The position numbers were made by a program, and so were the translations under genes. A model generated the notes under the pieces. The model made no database searches and was not told the DNA's origin. It saw only the letters and a list, made by a program, of their open reading frames with translations. DNA of 64,000 nt from an uncultured Clostridia bacterium (GTDB lineage: Bacteria; Bacillota; Clostridia; TANB77; CAG-465): positions 1 to 64,000 of the forward strand of contig CAKOYF010000006.1 of the NCBI GenBank assembly GCA_934130595.1, given 5' to 3'. Below, in pieces: positions 44,418 through 54,170 of the stretch; position 1 is the first letter of the stretch; the number at the start of each line of letters is the position of its first letter.

Positions 44418-45302
44418 ATGGGAAAATCAAAAGTATATTTTACAAAAGAAATTACACCTGAGAGTGTAATTAAAATGTATGAAACTCTTGGAGTAGATTT
44501 ACCAGGAAAAGTTGCTGTAAAAATACATTCTGGAGAAAAAGGTAATCAAAACTATATTAAACCAGAATTTGTAAAAGCAATTGTTGAAAAAGTAAATGGA
44601 ACTATTGTTGAATGTAATACTGCTTATGGCGGTGCTAGAAACACAACTGAAAAGCATGAAGAATTAATGAAAGAACATGGATGGACAAAATATTTTAATG
44701 TAGATATAATGGATGCAGAAGGAAATGATTTAAAATTAGATATTCCAAATGGAAAAGTAATAAAAGAAAACTATGTTGGTAATCATATAAAAAATTATGA
44801 TTCAATGCTTGTATTATCACATTTTAAAGGACATCCAATGGGCGGATATGGCGGAGCATTAAAACAATTATCAATAGGATGTGGTTCTGCAAATGGAAAA
44901 GCATGGATACATTCAGCAGGAGTAACAAAAGATCCTGAAAAACTATGGGATAACTTACCAGAGCAAGATAAATTCCTTGAAGCAATGGCTGATGCTGCTT
45001 CATCAGTTCACAATATGTTTAAAGGAAAAATTGTTTATATAAACGTTATGTGTAATATGTCAGTAGATTGTGATTGTTGTGCTATTGCAGAAGATCCTTG
45101 TATGAAAGATGTAGGTGTTCTTATTAGTACAGATCCAATAGCTATAGACCAAGCATGTATAGATATTGTATATAATTCAAAAGATCCAGGAAGAGATCAT
45201 CTAGTAGAAAGAATTGAAAGACAAAATGGTGTTCATACAATTGAAGCTGCAAGTGAACTTGGATTTGGTTCAAGAGAATATGATCTAATAAACATAGATT
45301 AA
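44418..45302 (+). CDS. DUF362 domain protein
   Basis: 294 aa. A DUF362-type domain: KVAVKIHSGEKG near the start, SHFKGHPMGGYGGALKQLSIGC in the centre and IDQACIDIVYNS near the end. Clusters of Cys (CNMSVDCDCC, EDPCM) suggest a metal or Fe-S site, though the usual C-terminal 2[4Fe-4S] ferredoxin domain is absent. It is probably a redox protein of unknown role, and the following flavodoxin gene 19 bp away may be its partner (inference). Confidence 0.8.
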   Translation: MGKSKVYFTKEITPESVIKMYETLGVDLPGKVAVKIHSGEKGNQNYIKPEFVKAIVEKVNGTIVECNTAYGGARNTTEKHEELMKEHGWTKYFNVDIMDAEGNDLKLDIPNGKVIKENYVGNHIKNYDSMLVLSHFKGHPMGGYGGALKQLSIGCGSANGKAWIHSAGVTKDPEKLWDNLPEQDKFLEAMADAASSVHNMFKGKIVYINVMCNMSVDCDCCAIAEDPCMKDVGVLISTDPIAIDQACIDIVYNSKDPGRDHLVERIERQNGVHTIEAASELGFGSREYDLINID

Positions 45303-45321
45303 ATTTAGGAGGCAATTAAAA

Positions 45322-45813
45322 TTGGAAAATAAAAAGAAATTAGTTGTATTTTATTCATATACTGGACATACTAAAATGATAGCTGAAAGAATACAAAAAG
45401 AACTAGGTTGTGATATTTTAGAGTTAAAACCTAAAATACCATATTCAACAGATTATCAAACTGTTGTAGATGATGAACAAAATAGTGAGGCAAGTAATCA
45501 TATACCTCAAATACAGGATATAGATGTAGACTTAAGTAATTATGAAGAAATTATACTAGGGTTCCCAACTTGGTGGTACAGGCCCTGTCCAGTAGTAAGA
45601 GCCTTTTTAGTTAACAATAATTTATCTGGAAAAGTTATTGTTCCTTTTGCAACTAATGCAGGATGGCTTGGAAGAAGCTTTGAAGAAGTTAAAAAATTGT
45701 GTCCAGATAGCAAAGTTGAAAAACAAATGAACATTGTATTTTCACAAGATTACGAAGAAAATAGAGTAATTACATCTGAAAAAGAAATAGAAAATTGGAT
45801 TAAGAGTATATAG
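45322..45813 (+). CDS. Flavodoxin family protein
   Basis: 163 aa. VVFYSYTGHTKMIAE is the FMN phosphate-binding loop (usually S/T-x-T-G-x-T), and GFPTWWYRPCPV and TNAGWLG flank the isoalloxazine ring as in flavodoxin-4 proteins. It probably carries electrons at low potential. The start is TTG at 45322 with AGGAGG 9 nt upstream. Followed by a hairpin. Confidence 0.88.
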   Translation: MENKKKLVVFYSYTGHTKMIAERIQKELGCDILELKPKIPYSTDYQTVVDDEQNSEASNHIPQIQDIDVDLSNYEEIILGFPTWWYRPCPVVRAFLVNNNLSGKVIVPFATNAGWLGRSFEEVKKLCPDSKVEKQMNIVFSQDYEENRVITSEKEIENWIKSI

Positions 45814-45820
45814 TATATGT

Positions 45821-45852
45821 AAAGCTAGTAATATTGAAAATTACTAGCTTTT
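45821..45852 (+). terminator. Terminator of the DUF362-flavodoxin unit
   Basis: 12-bp stem AAAGCTAGTAAT/ATTACTAGCTTT with a 7-nt loop and a short T run. Confidence 0.75.
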
Positions 45853-45890
45853 GTGATATAAGTAAGTATGGTAAAAATGGAGGATATAGT

Positions 45891-46352
45891 ATGAATAAAT
45901 ATATGAAAATTGCAAAAGAAAACGCAGATAATGGAATATCAAAAGGAGAAGGTGGACCTTTTGGGGCTGTAATAGTAGATAAAGAAGGAAATGTAGTATC
46001 AAATGGTAACAATAAAGTTATACTTACTAATGATCCTACAGCGCATGCTGAAATTGTAGCTATTAGGAATGCTTGTAAAAACCTAGGAACATATGATTTA
46101 ACTGGATATAGTTTATATACTTCATGTGAGCCATGTCCAATGTGCTTATCTGCAATAATATGGGCAAACATAAAAGAAGTATTTTATGGATGCACTAAAA
46201 AAGATGCAGCCAATATAGGATTTAGGGACGATGCTATTTATGAGTATCTAAAAGGAAACAATGATGATTTAATACATCTTGAAAAAATGGACAGAGATGA
46301 ATGCATAAAGACTTTTGAAGAGTATAATAAAAAGAATGGTGTCATTTATTAA
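45891..46352 (+). CDS. guaD: Guanine deaminase (cytidine deaminase fold)
   Basis: 153 aa. It converts guanine to xanthine in purine salvage. HAE in TAHAEIVAIRNAC and the PCxxC in SCEPCPMCLSAI bind zinc, and GGPFGAVIV and NDPTAHAE match B. subtilis GuaD closely along its length. The ATG at 45891 follows GGAGG. Other nucleobases cannot be excluded. The next gene encodes a cupin and starts 14 bp later. Confidence 0.85.
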   Translation: MNKYMKIAKENADNGISKGEGGPFGAVIVDKEGNVVSNGNNKVILTNDPTAHAEIVAIRNACKNLGTYDLTGYSLYTSCEPCPMCLSAIIWANIKEVFYGCTKKDAANIGFRDDAIYEYLKGNNDDLIHLEKMDRDECIKTFEEYNKKNGVIY

Positions 46353-46366
46353 TTAGGAGGAGAAAA

Positions 46367-46690
46367 ATGTATAAAAATATTGAAAAGAAACAAATAATGA
46401 AACTTGAAGATCTAGTTGAATATCAAGAAGGGCAAGTAGTAAGTAAGACTCTAGTTCAAAACGTACTAGTTAGTGTTACAGTATTTTCTTTTGATAAAGG
46501 CGAAGAAATTTCTACACATGTTTCTGGTGGAGATGCAATGGTTACTGTATTAGACGGAAAAGGAAAATTTACAATTGGAGGAGAAGAATATATTCTACAA
46601 AAAGGTGAAACAATTGTAATGCCTAAAAATGTACCACATGCAGTTTATGGAGAGGAAAAGTTTAAAATGCTACTAGTTGTATCATTTTAA
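46367..46690 (+). CDS. Cupin domain protein
   Basis: 107 aa, a single cupin barrel. The first motif EEISTHVSGGDAMVTVLDGKG keeps one His and lacks the usual HxH; the second is MPKNVPHAVYG. Metal binding may be partial. It has no known substrate. AGGAGG precedes the ATG. It lies in a row with guaD and the hydrolase gene. Confidence 0.88.
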   Translation: MYKNIEKKQIMKLEDLVEYQEGQVVSKTLVQNVLVSVTVFSFDKGEEISTHVSGGDAMVTVLDGKGKFTIGGEEYILQKGETIVMPKNVPHAVYGEEKFKMLLVVSF

Positions 46691-46707
46691 TATATATTTA
46701 AAGGCTT

Positions 46708-47364
46708 ATGAAAATAAATGTAAATAATGTAAATTTAAATTATGAAGAATATGGAACAGGCAGGCCAATAATATTACTACATGGAAATAGTGAGGATATC
46801 ACTATTTTTAGAAAACTTATAGATAAACTAAAACCAGATTATAAAGTGTATGCTATAGATAGTAGATGTCATGGAAAAAGTGAAAACACAGAAAAAATAT
46901 CTTATGACCTTATGGCAAAAGATGTAATTGAGTTTATAAAACAAAAAGAAATAGAGTCTCCTATTTTATATGGATTTAGTGATGGTGGAATTATTGGACT
47001 AAAAATTGCAATAGAAGAACCCAATTTGTTATCTGAACTTATTGTAAGCGGAGCAAATATAAATCCAAAAGGAATGAAGAATATGACATTATTTTGGTGT
47101 AAATTTGCATATTGGATATCTAAGGATAAGCTAATAAAAATGATGATAGATGAGCCAAACATTTTACCATCTGAGTTAGCAAAAATTAAAATACCAGTGC
47201 ATGTTATTGCAGGACAAAAGGATGTTATAAAACAAAAGCATACTATGTTAATAGCTAACAGTATAAAAAATAGTACACTAGATATTATTCCAAATGAAAA
47301 TCATGGTAGTTATATTGTAGACAGTGAAAAAATATATTATATTATAAAGAAATATATAAAATAG
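46708..47364 (+). CDS. Alpha/beta hydrolase
   Basis: 218 aa, slightly short. HGNSED provides the oxyanion hole, GFSDGG is the nucleophile elbow with Ser, and the late NENHGSY has the catalytic His. Asp is in AGQKDV. The substrate is unknown. It is 17 bp after the cupin gene and ends the unit at a strong terminator. Confidence 0.88.
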   Translation: MKINVNNVNLNYEEYGTGRPIILLHGNSEDITIFRKLIDKLKPDYKVYAIDSRCHGKSENTEKISYDLMAKDVIEFIKQKEIESPILYGFSDGGIIGLKIAIEEPNLLSELIVSGANINPKGMKNMTLFWCKFAYWISKDKLIKMMIDEPNILPSELAKIKIPVHVIAGQKDVIKQKHTMLIANSIKNSTLDIIPNENHGSYIVDSEKIYYIIKKYIK

Positions 47365-47369
47365 TAATT

Positions 47370-47403
47370 AATAGATGTGTTAAATGGACACATCTATTTT
47401 TTT
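47370..47403 (+). terminator. Terminator of the guaD-cupin-hydrolase unit
   Basis: 11-bp perfect stem AATAGATGTGT/ACACATCTATT with a 7-nt loop and T-rich run. Confidence 0.9.
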
Positions 47404-47541
47404 GTATATTGCTTTTTATTTTTAAATAAGGTAGTATAGGAAGTGTGATGGGGGAACAAAATAAAATTATAATATATTTTGCTAATATCACAAATTTATA
47501 TTTAAGAAAGGGTTTTATGATGTATATCATGAGGTGAGATT

Positions 47542-47988
47542 ATGGAAAACAAAGAAAAAATTAACGAATTAAGAGAAAACTTAAAAAAAATCAATGAAAA
47601 AATAAAAGATTCAACAGATACAGCTATATTATCTGGTATGTATGCTAAAGATGAAGTAGACAAAAAAATAAAGGAAGCTAAGGTAAAATTAAGTGACGCA
47701 CAAGAAAAATTAAAAGAAAAAAGTGAAAAAGGAAAAATAAAATTAACTGAAGACATAACAAAAATGCAAGATAGTTTACAAGATGCAAGAAAAAGTCTAG
47801 AGTTAAAGAAAGAAGAAAAAAATAAAGAAAAATTAGAAAAATACATAAAAAATAAAACAGAATATGCAGATGATGCTTTAGCAATAGCTCTAATTGCAAT
47901 AGATGAAGCTAAAGTTGCATTTTTAGAAGCTGTTGAAGCACAAATAGAATATGATGAAATTTATGGAGAAAATGAAGAAGAAAAATAA
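47542..47988 (+). CDS. Coiled-coil protein, hypothetical
   Basis: 148 aa. Almost entirely charged alpha-helix with heptad pattern (about 1-105) and a final Ala-rich helix (about 108-140). No signal peptide or membrane segment. GAGGTGA precedes the ATG. Function unknown. Confidence 0.8.
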   Translation: MENKEKINELRENLKKINEKIKDSTDTAILSGMYAKDEVDKKIKEAKVKLSDAQEKLKEKSEKGKIKLTEDITKMQDSLQDARKSLELKKEEKNKEKLEKYIKNKTEYADDALAIALIAIDEAKVAFLEAVEAQIEYDEIYGENEEEK

Positions 47989-48062
47989 TTCTTATAAAAA
48001 AATGTAGATAAAACAAGTTCCTATATGTTATAATAAAAAATATTAATATAGGAGAGGAAAAT

Positions 48063-48767
48063 ATGAGAATAGTATTAAGTTTTATATTTATATTTTATAT
48101 TGGTAGCACATGTGGATGGATACTAGAATTATTTTTTAGAAGAATTGTCCATGGAAAATGGGTTAATCCAGGATTTTTAATAGGACCATATTTGCCTATA
48201 TATGGATTTGGATTATGTGGTTTAACAGGAATATATTTATTATTTCAAAATTTAGATTTACCAGATATTGCAGTCATAATATTAATGGGAGCAACAATGA
48301 CTTTAATAGAGTTTATTGGAGGTTTATCATTTGTAAATAAACCAGTTAAATTATGGGATTATAGTGATAGATGGGGAAATTATAAAGGAATTATTTGTCC
48401 ACTTTTTTCTATGATTTGGACAGCAATAGGTGCTTTATATTATTATTTTATAGCTGGCTTTATAATAGAAAAGCTAGAATGGTTTAATAACAATCTATCA
48501 TTTTCTTTTGTACTTGGATTCTTTTGTGGAATAATATTAATAGATTATGTATATTCTACAAAACTATTAACAAAAATAAGACAATATGCAAAAGACAGCG
48601 GTATAGAAGTAAGATATGAAGAATTGAAGTGTCAAATAAAAGAACTAAAAGAAAAGAGTGAAGAAAAATACTCATTTATATTTGCATTTAAACCAACTAA
48701 ATCAATGGGATTAAAAGAATTTATAGGAAAATATAAAAAAGATGCTAGAGCAAAAAAAGAAAATTAA
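48063..48767 (+). CDS. Putative ABC-transporter type IV (CmpB) family membrane protein
   Basis: 234 aa, five or six hydrophobic helices and a basic cytoplasmic tail with a coiled coil (about 195-225). The family signature is seen in STCGWILELFFR, WVNPGFLIGPYLPIYGFG and KLWDYSDRWGNYKGIICP. The family name comes from an old annotation and real function is unknown. GGAGAGG lies before the ATG. Confidence 0.83.
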   Translation: MRIVLSFIFIFYIGSTCGWILELFFRRIVHGKWVNPGFLIGPYLPIYGFGLCGLTGIYLLFQNLDLPDIAVIILMGATMTLIEFIGGLSFVNKPVKLWDYSDRWGNYKGIICPLFSMIWTAIGALYYYFIAGFIIEKLEWFNNNLSFSFVLGFFCGIILIDYVYSTKLLTKIRQYAKDSGIEVRYEELKCQIKELKEKSEEKYSFIFAFKPTKSMGLKEFIGKYKKDARAKKEN

Positions 48768-48776
48768 TAAAAGCTT

Positions 48777-48809
48777 AAGGAGGTGATATATTATCACTTC
48801 CTTTTTTTA
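48777..48809 (+). terminator. Terminator of the CmpB-like gene
   Basis: 12-bp stem (one G-U) 48777-48788 with 48792-48803, triloop, then T-rich run. Confidence 0.85.
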
Positions 48810-48906
48810 TATAAAAATGTAAAAAATAAAAAAATATTTTTTTCGTCATTTAGTAGTCACATACAGTATAGTATAATTAAGTTGTAAATTGAAAGGAGTG
48901 CTTTTG

Positions 48907-49578
48907 ATGGAGATATTAAAAGTAGAAAATTTAACAAAAATATATGGAAAAGGAGATACAAAAGTAGTTGCACTAGATAATGTTTCATTTAGTGTAGAAA
49001 AAGGAGAATTTGTAGCAATTGTAGGTGCTTCTGGAAGTGGAAAATCAACATTGTTGCATCTAATGGGAGGCGTTGATAGACCAACTAGTGGAAGTGTATA
49101 TATTGATGGAAAAAATATATATAAATATACAGATGACGAATTAGCAATATTTAGAAGAAGACAGATAGGATTAATTTATCAGTTTTATAATTTAATTCCA
49201 ATATTAAATGTAGAAGAAAATATAACTCTACCATTGGATTTAGATAATAGAAAAGTAGATAAACAAAGACTTGAAAATTTATTAAAACTATTAGGTCTAG
49301 ATAAAAGAAGATATCATTTACCAAATCAGCTATCTGGCGGTCAACAACAAAGAACATCAATAGGAAGAGCCATGATTACAAGTCCAGCTATAATACTTGC
49401 AGATGAGCCAACGGGTAATCTAGATTCTAAAGCAAGTGATGAGATAGTTGAATTATTAAAAAAATCAAATAAGGATTTTAAACAAACAATAATAATGATT
49501 ACTCATAATATGGATATTGCTAAAGAGGCAGATAGAATTATAAAAATCGAAGATGGAAAAATTGTTAAGGAGGTATAA
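48907..49578 (+). CDS. ABC transporter ATP-binding protein (MacB/LolD-type)
   Basis: 223 aa. Walker A GASGSGKST, signature LSGGQQQRTSIGRAM and Walker B IILADEPTGNLD. The YQFYNLIP stretch marks the LolD/BceA family, which pairs with FtsX-like permeases. AAAGGAG lies 7 nt before the ATG at 48907; the upstream in-frame TTG overlaps it. It is followed 2 bp later by its permease and then by a two-component system, so peptide or antibiotic resistance is a likely role. Confidence 0.93.
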   Translation: MEILKVENLTKIYGKGDTKVVALDNVSFSVEKGEFVAIVGASGSGKSTLLHLMGGVDRPTSGSVYIDGKNIYKYTDDELAIFRRRQIGLIYQFYNLIPILNVEENITLPLDLDNRKVDKQRLENLLKLLGLDKRRYHLPNQLSGGQQQRTSIGRAMITSPAIILADEPTGNLDSKASDEIVELLKKSNKDFKQTIIMITHNMDIAKEADRIIKIEDGKIVKEV

Positions 49579-49580
49579 CT

Positions 49581-52163
49581 ATGACAATTCTTAGCAAAAT
49601 ATCTTTAAAAAATTTAAAATTAAATAAAAAAAGAACCATTAGTACAATAATTGGAATAATTCTATCTGTTGCACTAATTTGTGGTGTTGGAAACTTAGTA
49701 ACTAGTGCTCAAAAAACTATTATAACAGGGAGCATAAATAAAAGCGGATACTATCATTTAAAGCTTAATGATATAGCACAAAGCGATGAAGCGGAATTAA
49801 AAAATAATAGAAATATAAAAGATATTAAAATAATATACCAAAATGGATATGCTATTTTAAAAAATTCACAAAATGAGGATAAACCATATATAGGAATATA
49901 TTCTATGAGTCAAGATGTATTTAATGATTTGAAATTTAACCTAAAAAGTGGAAGATTTCCTACAAATAGTGATGAGATAGTTATAAATGAACAAATAATA
50001 AATAATGCTAAAGTGCAATATAAAATAGGAGATACTATATCTTTAGAACTAGGTACTAGAGAAGGTACTGATGGACAGTTAGATAAGAATTTTGAAGATA
50101 CATATTATCCTGATACTGAAAATTTAGTTGTAAACACTAAAAAAGAATATAAAATCGTAGGAATAATGGAAAGACCTTCTACAGATTTTGAGGCATACTG
50201 GAATCCTGGTTACACAGCTATTACAACTAACGATAATACAGGAAAAGAAATTGCTTATGTTATATTAAAAAATCCTTATGACTATAAAAAAGCTTTACCT
50301 AATATATTAGGAGTAGAAGATTATAAAACAATTATAACAGCGTATACTCAAGAAACAAGATATGGCACAAGCTATAAAATAAATAGTGATTTATTAAAAT
50401 GGGAAGCAATGGCCTTTAGTGATAATACAATTTCATCATTATATTCAATAGCAGGAGTAATAATTGCAGTTATACTTATTGCTAGTGTATTTTGTATTAG
50501 AAATTCATTTGCTATTGCTACAACAGAGAAAATAAAGATGTATGGAATGTTATCAAGTGTAGGAGCTACTAAAAAGCAAATAAAGAAAAACGTTCTTAAT
50601 GAAGCTTTAATGCTTGGAGCAATAGGAATACCTTTAGGTGTATTAAGTGGAATAGTTGCAATATTTATATTAATAAAAGTAGTAAATGCAATACTAACAA
50701 AAAGTATTTTAGCATATGTTGATGGAATCTGTTTTAATGTTTCAATTGTATCTGTTTTAATATCTGTAATATTAGGAATTTGTGTAATATACTTGTCTGC
50801 TATATCCTCTGCAATAAAAGCAAGTAAAGTAAGTCCTATAGAAAATCTAAGAGGATCAAGAGAAATAAAATTAAAAAATAATAAGATGAAAGCTCCTAAA
50901 ATTATAAAGAAAGTATTTAAAACTGGTGGAGTATTAGCATATAAAAACTTAAAAAGAAGTAGAAAAAAATATAGAGCAACAGTTATATCAATGGTAATAA
51001 GTGTATTTTTATTTATTACAATGAGTAGTTTTATTTTATATGGGTTTGAAAGTACATCAAATTATTACACAGATTATGATTATAACGTTGTATTAAATAG
51101 AGGAATGAATCCAATTGATCAGGGCGATTTGAATAAGATAACTAGTATAGAGGGCGTTACTGATGTGTTTAAACTATATTCAGATAACACAGAAGATTTT
51201 AAGATTTTTGATACCTCAAAAGTTAATCTTCAAGATGAATTTGAATTAAGTGAAGATTATGAATATGATGAAGAAAAAAATGAATATGTAGATACTGGTA
51301 AAGGAAAATACATAGCACCAATAGTATATGCATTAGATGCCAAATCTTTTGAATGTTTTTGTAAAAAAATTGGAGCGGATTATAACAATATAAAAGATAA
51401 AGCAATCCTTTGTGATTATCAATCAGCATACATTGAAAAAGATGGAGAATACAAGAAAATTAGAAGATACAATTATAATACTGGAGATGAAATGGTTGGA
51501 TATATTAATGGTGTAGAAACTAAGGTAAAAATTGGAGCTGTATCAGAAGAAAAACCATATGGTATTGAAAATTCATACTATTCGATTGGTACCTTAGTAT
51601 TAAATGTAGATGAGTATCCAAATTTAAAATTTGAAATTGAGAAAATTTGTGTTAATGCAAAAGATGCTGATCAATTTGAGTCACGAGTTAAGGATATAAA
51701 TAGTGGAATAAATTGCTATAATTTAGATGAACAAGCAAAAAGCGAAAAGGCTATGATACTAATAGTTAATATATTCTTATATGGATTTATATCAGTAATA
51801 GCTTTAATAGGAGTTACTAATATATTTAATACAATAACTTCAAATATGGAATTAAGACAAAAAGAATTTGCAATGTTAAAAAGTATTGGAATGACTAGAA
51901 AAGAATTTGATAGAATGATTAACTTAGAAACTATATTCTATTGTACAAAAGCACTTATTTATGGAATAATATTAGGAATAATAGGTTCGTATACTGTGTA
52001 TAGCATGTTTAAAACATTTAATATAACATTTAAATTACCTATATCTTCAATACTTATTTGCAGCATTTTTGTATTTTTATTAGTATTTATAATAATGAGA
52101 TATTCTATTAATAAAATAAATAAACAAAATGTTATTGAAACAATAAGAAATGAAAACGTATAA
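49581..52163 (+). CDS. FtsX-like ABC transporter permease
   Basis: 860 aa. Topology is of the long MacB/FtsX kind: helix near 20-40, a large external domain, three helices near 288-420, then a repeat of helix (about 465-490), external domain and three helices (about 725-855). Both FtsX domains are visible (GMLSSVGATKKQ and AMLKSIGMTRKE). With the ATPase it probably detects or removes peptides from the membrane. No fragmentation is seen. Confidence 0.92.
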   Translation: MTILSKISLKNLKLNKKRTISTIIGIILSVALICGVGNLVTSAQKTIITGSINKSGYYHLKLNDIAQSDEAELKNNRNIKDIKIIYQNGYAILKNSQNEDKPYIGIYSMSQDVFNDLKFNLKSGRFPTNSDEIVINEQIINNAKVQYKIGDTISLELGTREGTDGQLDKNFEDTYYPDTENLVVNTKKEYKIVGIMERPSTDFEAYWNPGYTAITTNDNTGKEIAYVILKNPYDYKKALPNILGVEDYKTIITAYTQETRYGTSYKINSDLLKWEAMAFSDNTISSLYSIAGVIIAVILIASVFCIRNSFAIATTEKIKMYGMLSSVGATKKQIKKNVLNEALMLGAIGIPLGVLSGIVAIFILIKVVNAILTKSILAYVDGICFNVSIVSVLISVILGICVIYLSAISSAIKASKVSPIENLRGSREIKLKNNKMKAPKIIKKVFKTGGVLAYKNLKRSRKKYRATVISMVISVFLFITMSSFILYGFESTSNYYTDYDYNVVLNRGMNPIDQGDLNKITSIEGVTDVFKLYSDNTEDFKIFDTSKVNLQDEFELSEDYEYDEEKNEYVDTGKGKYIAPIVYALDAKSFECFCKKIGADYNNIKDKAILCDYQSAYIEKDGEYKKIRRYNYNTGDEMVGYINGVETKVKIGAVSEEKPYGIENSYYSIGTLVLNVDEYPNLKFEIEKICVNAKDADQFESRVKDINSGINCYNLDEQAKSEKAMILIVNIFLYGFISVIALIGVTNIFNTITSNMELRQKEFAMLKSIGMTRKEFDRMINLETIFYCTKALIYGIILGIIGSYTVYSMFKTFNITFKLPISSILICSIFVFLLVFIIMRYSINKINKQNVIETIRNENV

Positions 52164-52178
52164 TTATAAAAAAATGAT

Positions 52179-52203
52179 ATAAGGGGCTAGTAAAGTCCCT
52201 TAT
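52179..52203 (+). other. Hairpin between permease and response regulator
   Basis: 7-bp stem ATAAGGG/CCCTTAT with an 11-nt loop, without a T run. It may weaken transcription into the two-component genes or mark RNA processing. Confidence 0.4.
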
Positions 52204-52238
52204 ACTATTATATAATATATCTAAATAAGGAGTACGAA

Positions 52239-52892
52239 ATGAGAATATTATTAGTTGAGGACAATCTCATGGTTGCAAAAGGAATAATATATTCTTTAGA
52301 GCAGAAAAACTATGATGTAGTTCATAAAGTAAATTCAATGCAAACAAAGGAATTTTTAAAAGATAATAGTGTGGATTTAGCTATACTTGATGTATCACTT
52401 CCAGATGAGGATGGATTTGAGTTATATGAGAAGAACTTAAAGGTTAAAAATATATCTACTATTTTTTTAACAGCAAAAGATGATGAAAATGATATAGTAA
52501 AAGGATTAGAACTGGGAGCAGAAGATTATATTACAAAGCCTTTTTCAATAAAAGAACTTCTTGTAAGAATCAATAAAATATTACTTAGAAAAAGAAAAAA
52601 TACAATAGTTAAAGTAAAAGATATTGAATTTGATTTAGATAAGATGGCAGTATATAAAAATGATGAAAAGATACCACTTACAAGTTTAGAGATTAAAATA
52701 CTATATTTATTATTTACAAATATAAATAAAGTAGTTACTAGAAATTATATACTTGAAAAAATCTGGGAGTGGACAGGTAATGATGTTAATGATAATACTG
52801 TTACTGTTTATCTAAAAAGAATAAGAGAAAAACTATCTAGTGATATAATAATAACTATTAAGGGAATAGGATATAGGATTGATGAAGAATAA
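52239..52892 (+). CDS. OmpR-family response regulator
   Basis: 217 aa. The receiver (about 1-118) has D8/D9 acidic pair in LVEDN, the phosphoacceptor in AILDVSLPDEDG and the lysine in ITKPF. The winged helix (about 125-217) includes TSLEIKILYLLFTN and DNTVTVYLKRIREKL. It overlaps the kinase gene by 11 bp, and likely controls the ABC genes upstream (inference). Confidence 0.95.
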   Translation: MRILLVEDNLMVAKGIIYSLEQKNYDVVHKVNSMQTKEFLKDNSVDLAILDVSLPDEDGFELYEKNLKVKNISTIFLTAKDDENDIVKGLELGAEDYITKPFSIKELLVRINKILLRKRKNTIVKVKDIEFDLDKMAVYKNDEKIPLTSLEIKILYLLFTNINKVVTRNYILEKIWEWTGNDVNDNTVTVYLKRIREKLSSDIIITIKGIGYRIDEE

Positions 52893-54105
52893 AATTGAAT
52901 TAAAGAAAACGTTAAAAATTGTTTTTTTATTTATATTAATATTAATTAGTTTATTTGAAGTTGTAAATCTATTTGAATATAGAAAATATACGCACGAATA
53001 CAATCAAAAAATTGAGAGTGTTATTTCAAATGTAATTGAAAAATATCCAAATGCAGATGAGGATGAATTAGTTGAAATATTAAGTGATTACTCAAAAGAG
53101 AGTTCAAATATATTAGAAAAATATGGAATAGACTTAAAAAAGGATTCAGCTATACTGAAAAACCAAAAGTATTTTGCATATTTTAATGTAGCACAACTAG
53201 TAGTTATAGTGGTACTTTCTACTGGAATAATTGTAATTTTTATTATGTACAATTACAATAAAAATAAAAAATTAGATGAGATTACAAGTTATATAGAAAA
53301 GATAAATAATGGAAACTATAGGCTTGATATTGATGATAACACAGAAGATGAACTGTCAATTTTGAAAAATGAAGTATATAAAACTACAGTTATGCTCAGA
53401 GAGATAGCACAAAATTCTCAAAAGGACAAAGCAAACCTTAAAGATGCTTTATCAGATATTTCGCATCAGTTAAAAACGCCTCTTACATCAATGAATATAA
53501 TGATAGATAATATTTTAGATGATCCTAATATGGATAAAAATATGAGAACAGAGTTTTTAAAAGATATAAAAAAAGAAGTGTTTAATATTAGCTTCCTAGT
53601 AAATTCATTATTAAAACTCTCAAAACTTGATGCAGATAGTGTTCAGTTTATAAACAAACTAGAAAATATAGAAGATATCTTGAAAAAGAGTGTAGAAAAT
53701 GTAGCTGCAATATGTGATTTGAAAAATATAAAGATAGAAGTGTATGGAAAAGAAAATTGCAATATAAATTGTGATTTGAGATGGCAAGTAGAAGCAATAA
53801 CTAACATATTAAAAAATTGTGCTGAACATTCACCAATTGGGTCTAGTATAGAAATATCATATTTAAAAAATAAGTTATACACTCAAATTAATATACAAGA
53901 TCATGGAATAGGAATAGACAAAGAAGATTTACCACATATTTTTGAGAGATTTTATAAAGGAAAAAATTCGTTAGAAGACAGTGTTGGAATAGGACTAGCT
54001 TTATCTAAAAGTATAATTGAAAAAGACAATGGATATGTAAATGTTGAATCACAAGTAGGAAGAGGTACTAAATTTACTATAAAATATTATAATGATTTTT
54101 CTTGA
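52882..54105 (+). CDS. Sensor histidine kinase
   Basis: 407 aa. Two transmembrane helices (about 12-32 and 106-128) enclose an external domain of about 70 residues. A HAMP-like linker precedes the H-box with the phosphorylated His in SDISHQLKTPLTS. The ATPase domain has DHGIGIDKEDL and GIGLALSKSIIEK. It is the partner of the preceding regulator, whose stop overlaps its ATG. The domain is bigger than in BceS-type sensors that rely wholly on their transporter. Confidence 0.94.
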   Translation: MKNKIELKKTLKIVFLFILILISLFEVVNLFEYRKYTHEYNQKIESVISNVIEKYPNADEDELVEILSDYSKESSNILEKYGIDLKKDSAILKNQKYFAYFNVAQLVVIVVLSTGIIVIFIMYNYNKNKKLDEITSYIEKINNGNYRLDIDDNTEDELSILKNEVYKTTVMLREIAQNSQKDKANLKDALSDISHQLKTPLTSMNIMIDNILDDPNMDKNMRTEFLKDIKKEVFNISFLVNSLLKLSKLDADSVQFINKLENIEDILKKSVENVAAICDLKNIKIEVYGKENCNINCDLRWQVEAITNILKNCAEHSPIGSSIEISYLKNKLYTQINIQDHGIGIDKEDLPHIFERFYKGKNSLEDSVGIGLALSKSIIEKDNGYVNVESQVGRGTKFTIKYYNDFS

Positions 54106-54170
54106 TTATAAGCTAAATTTATGTTAAACTTATACTACTTGAAATATAATTTAGAAAGGAAGTAGAAAAT

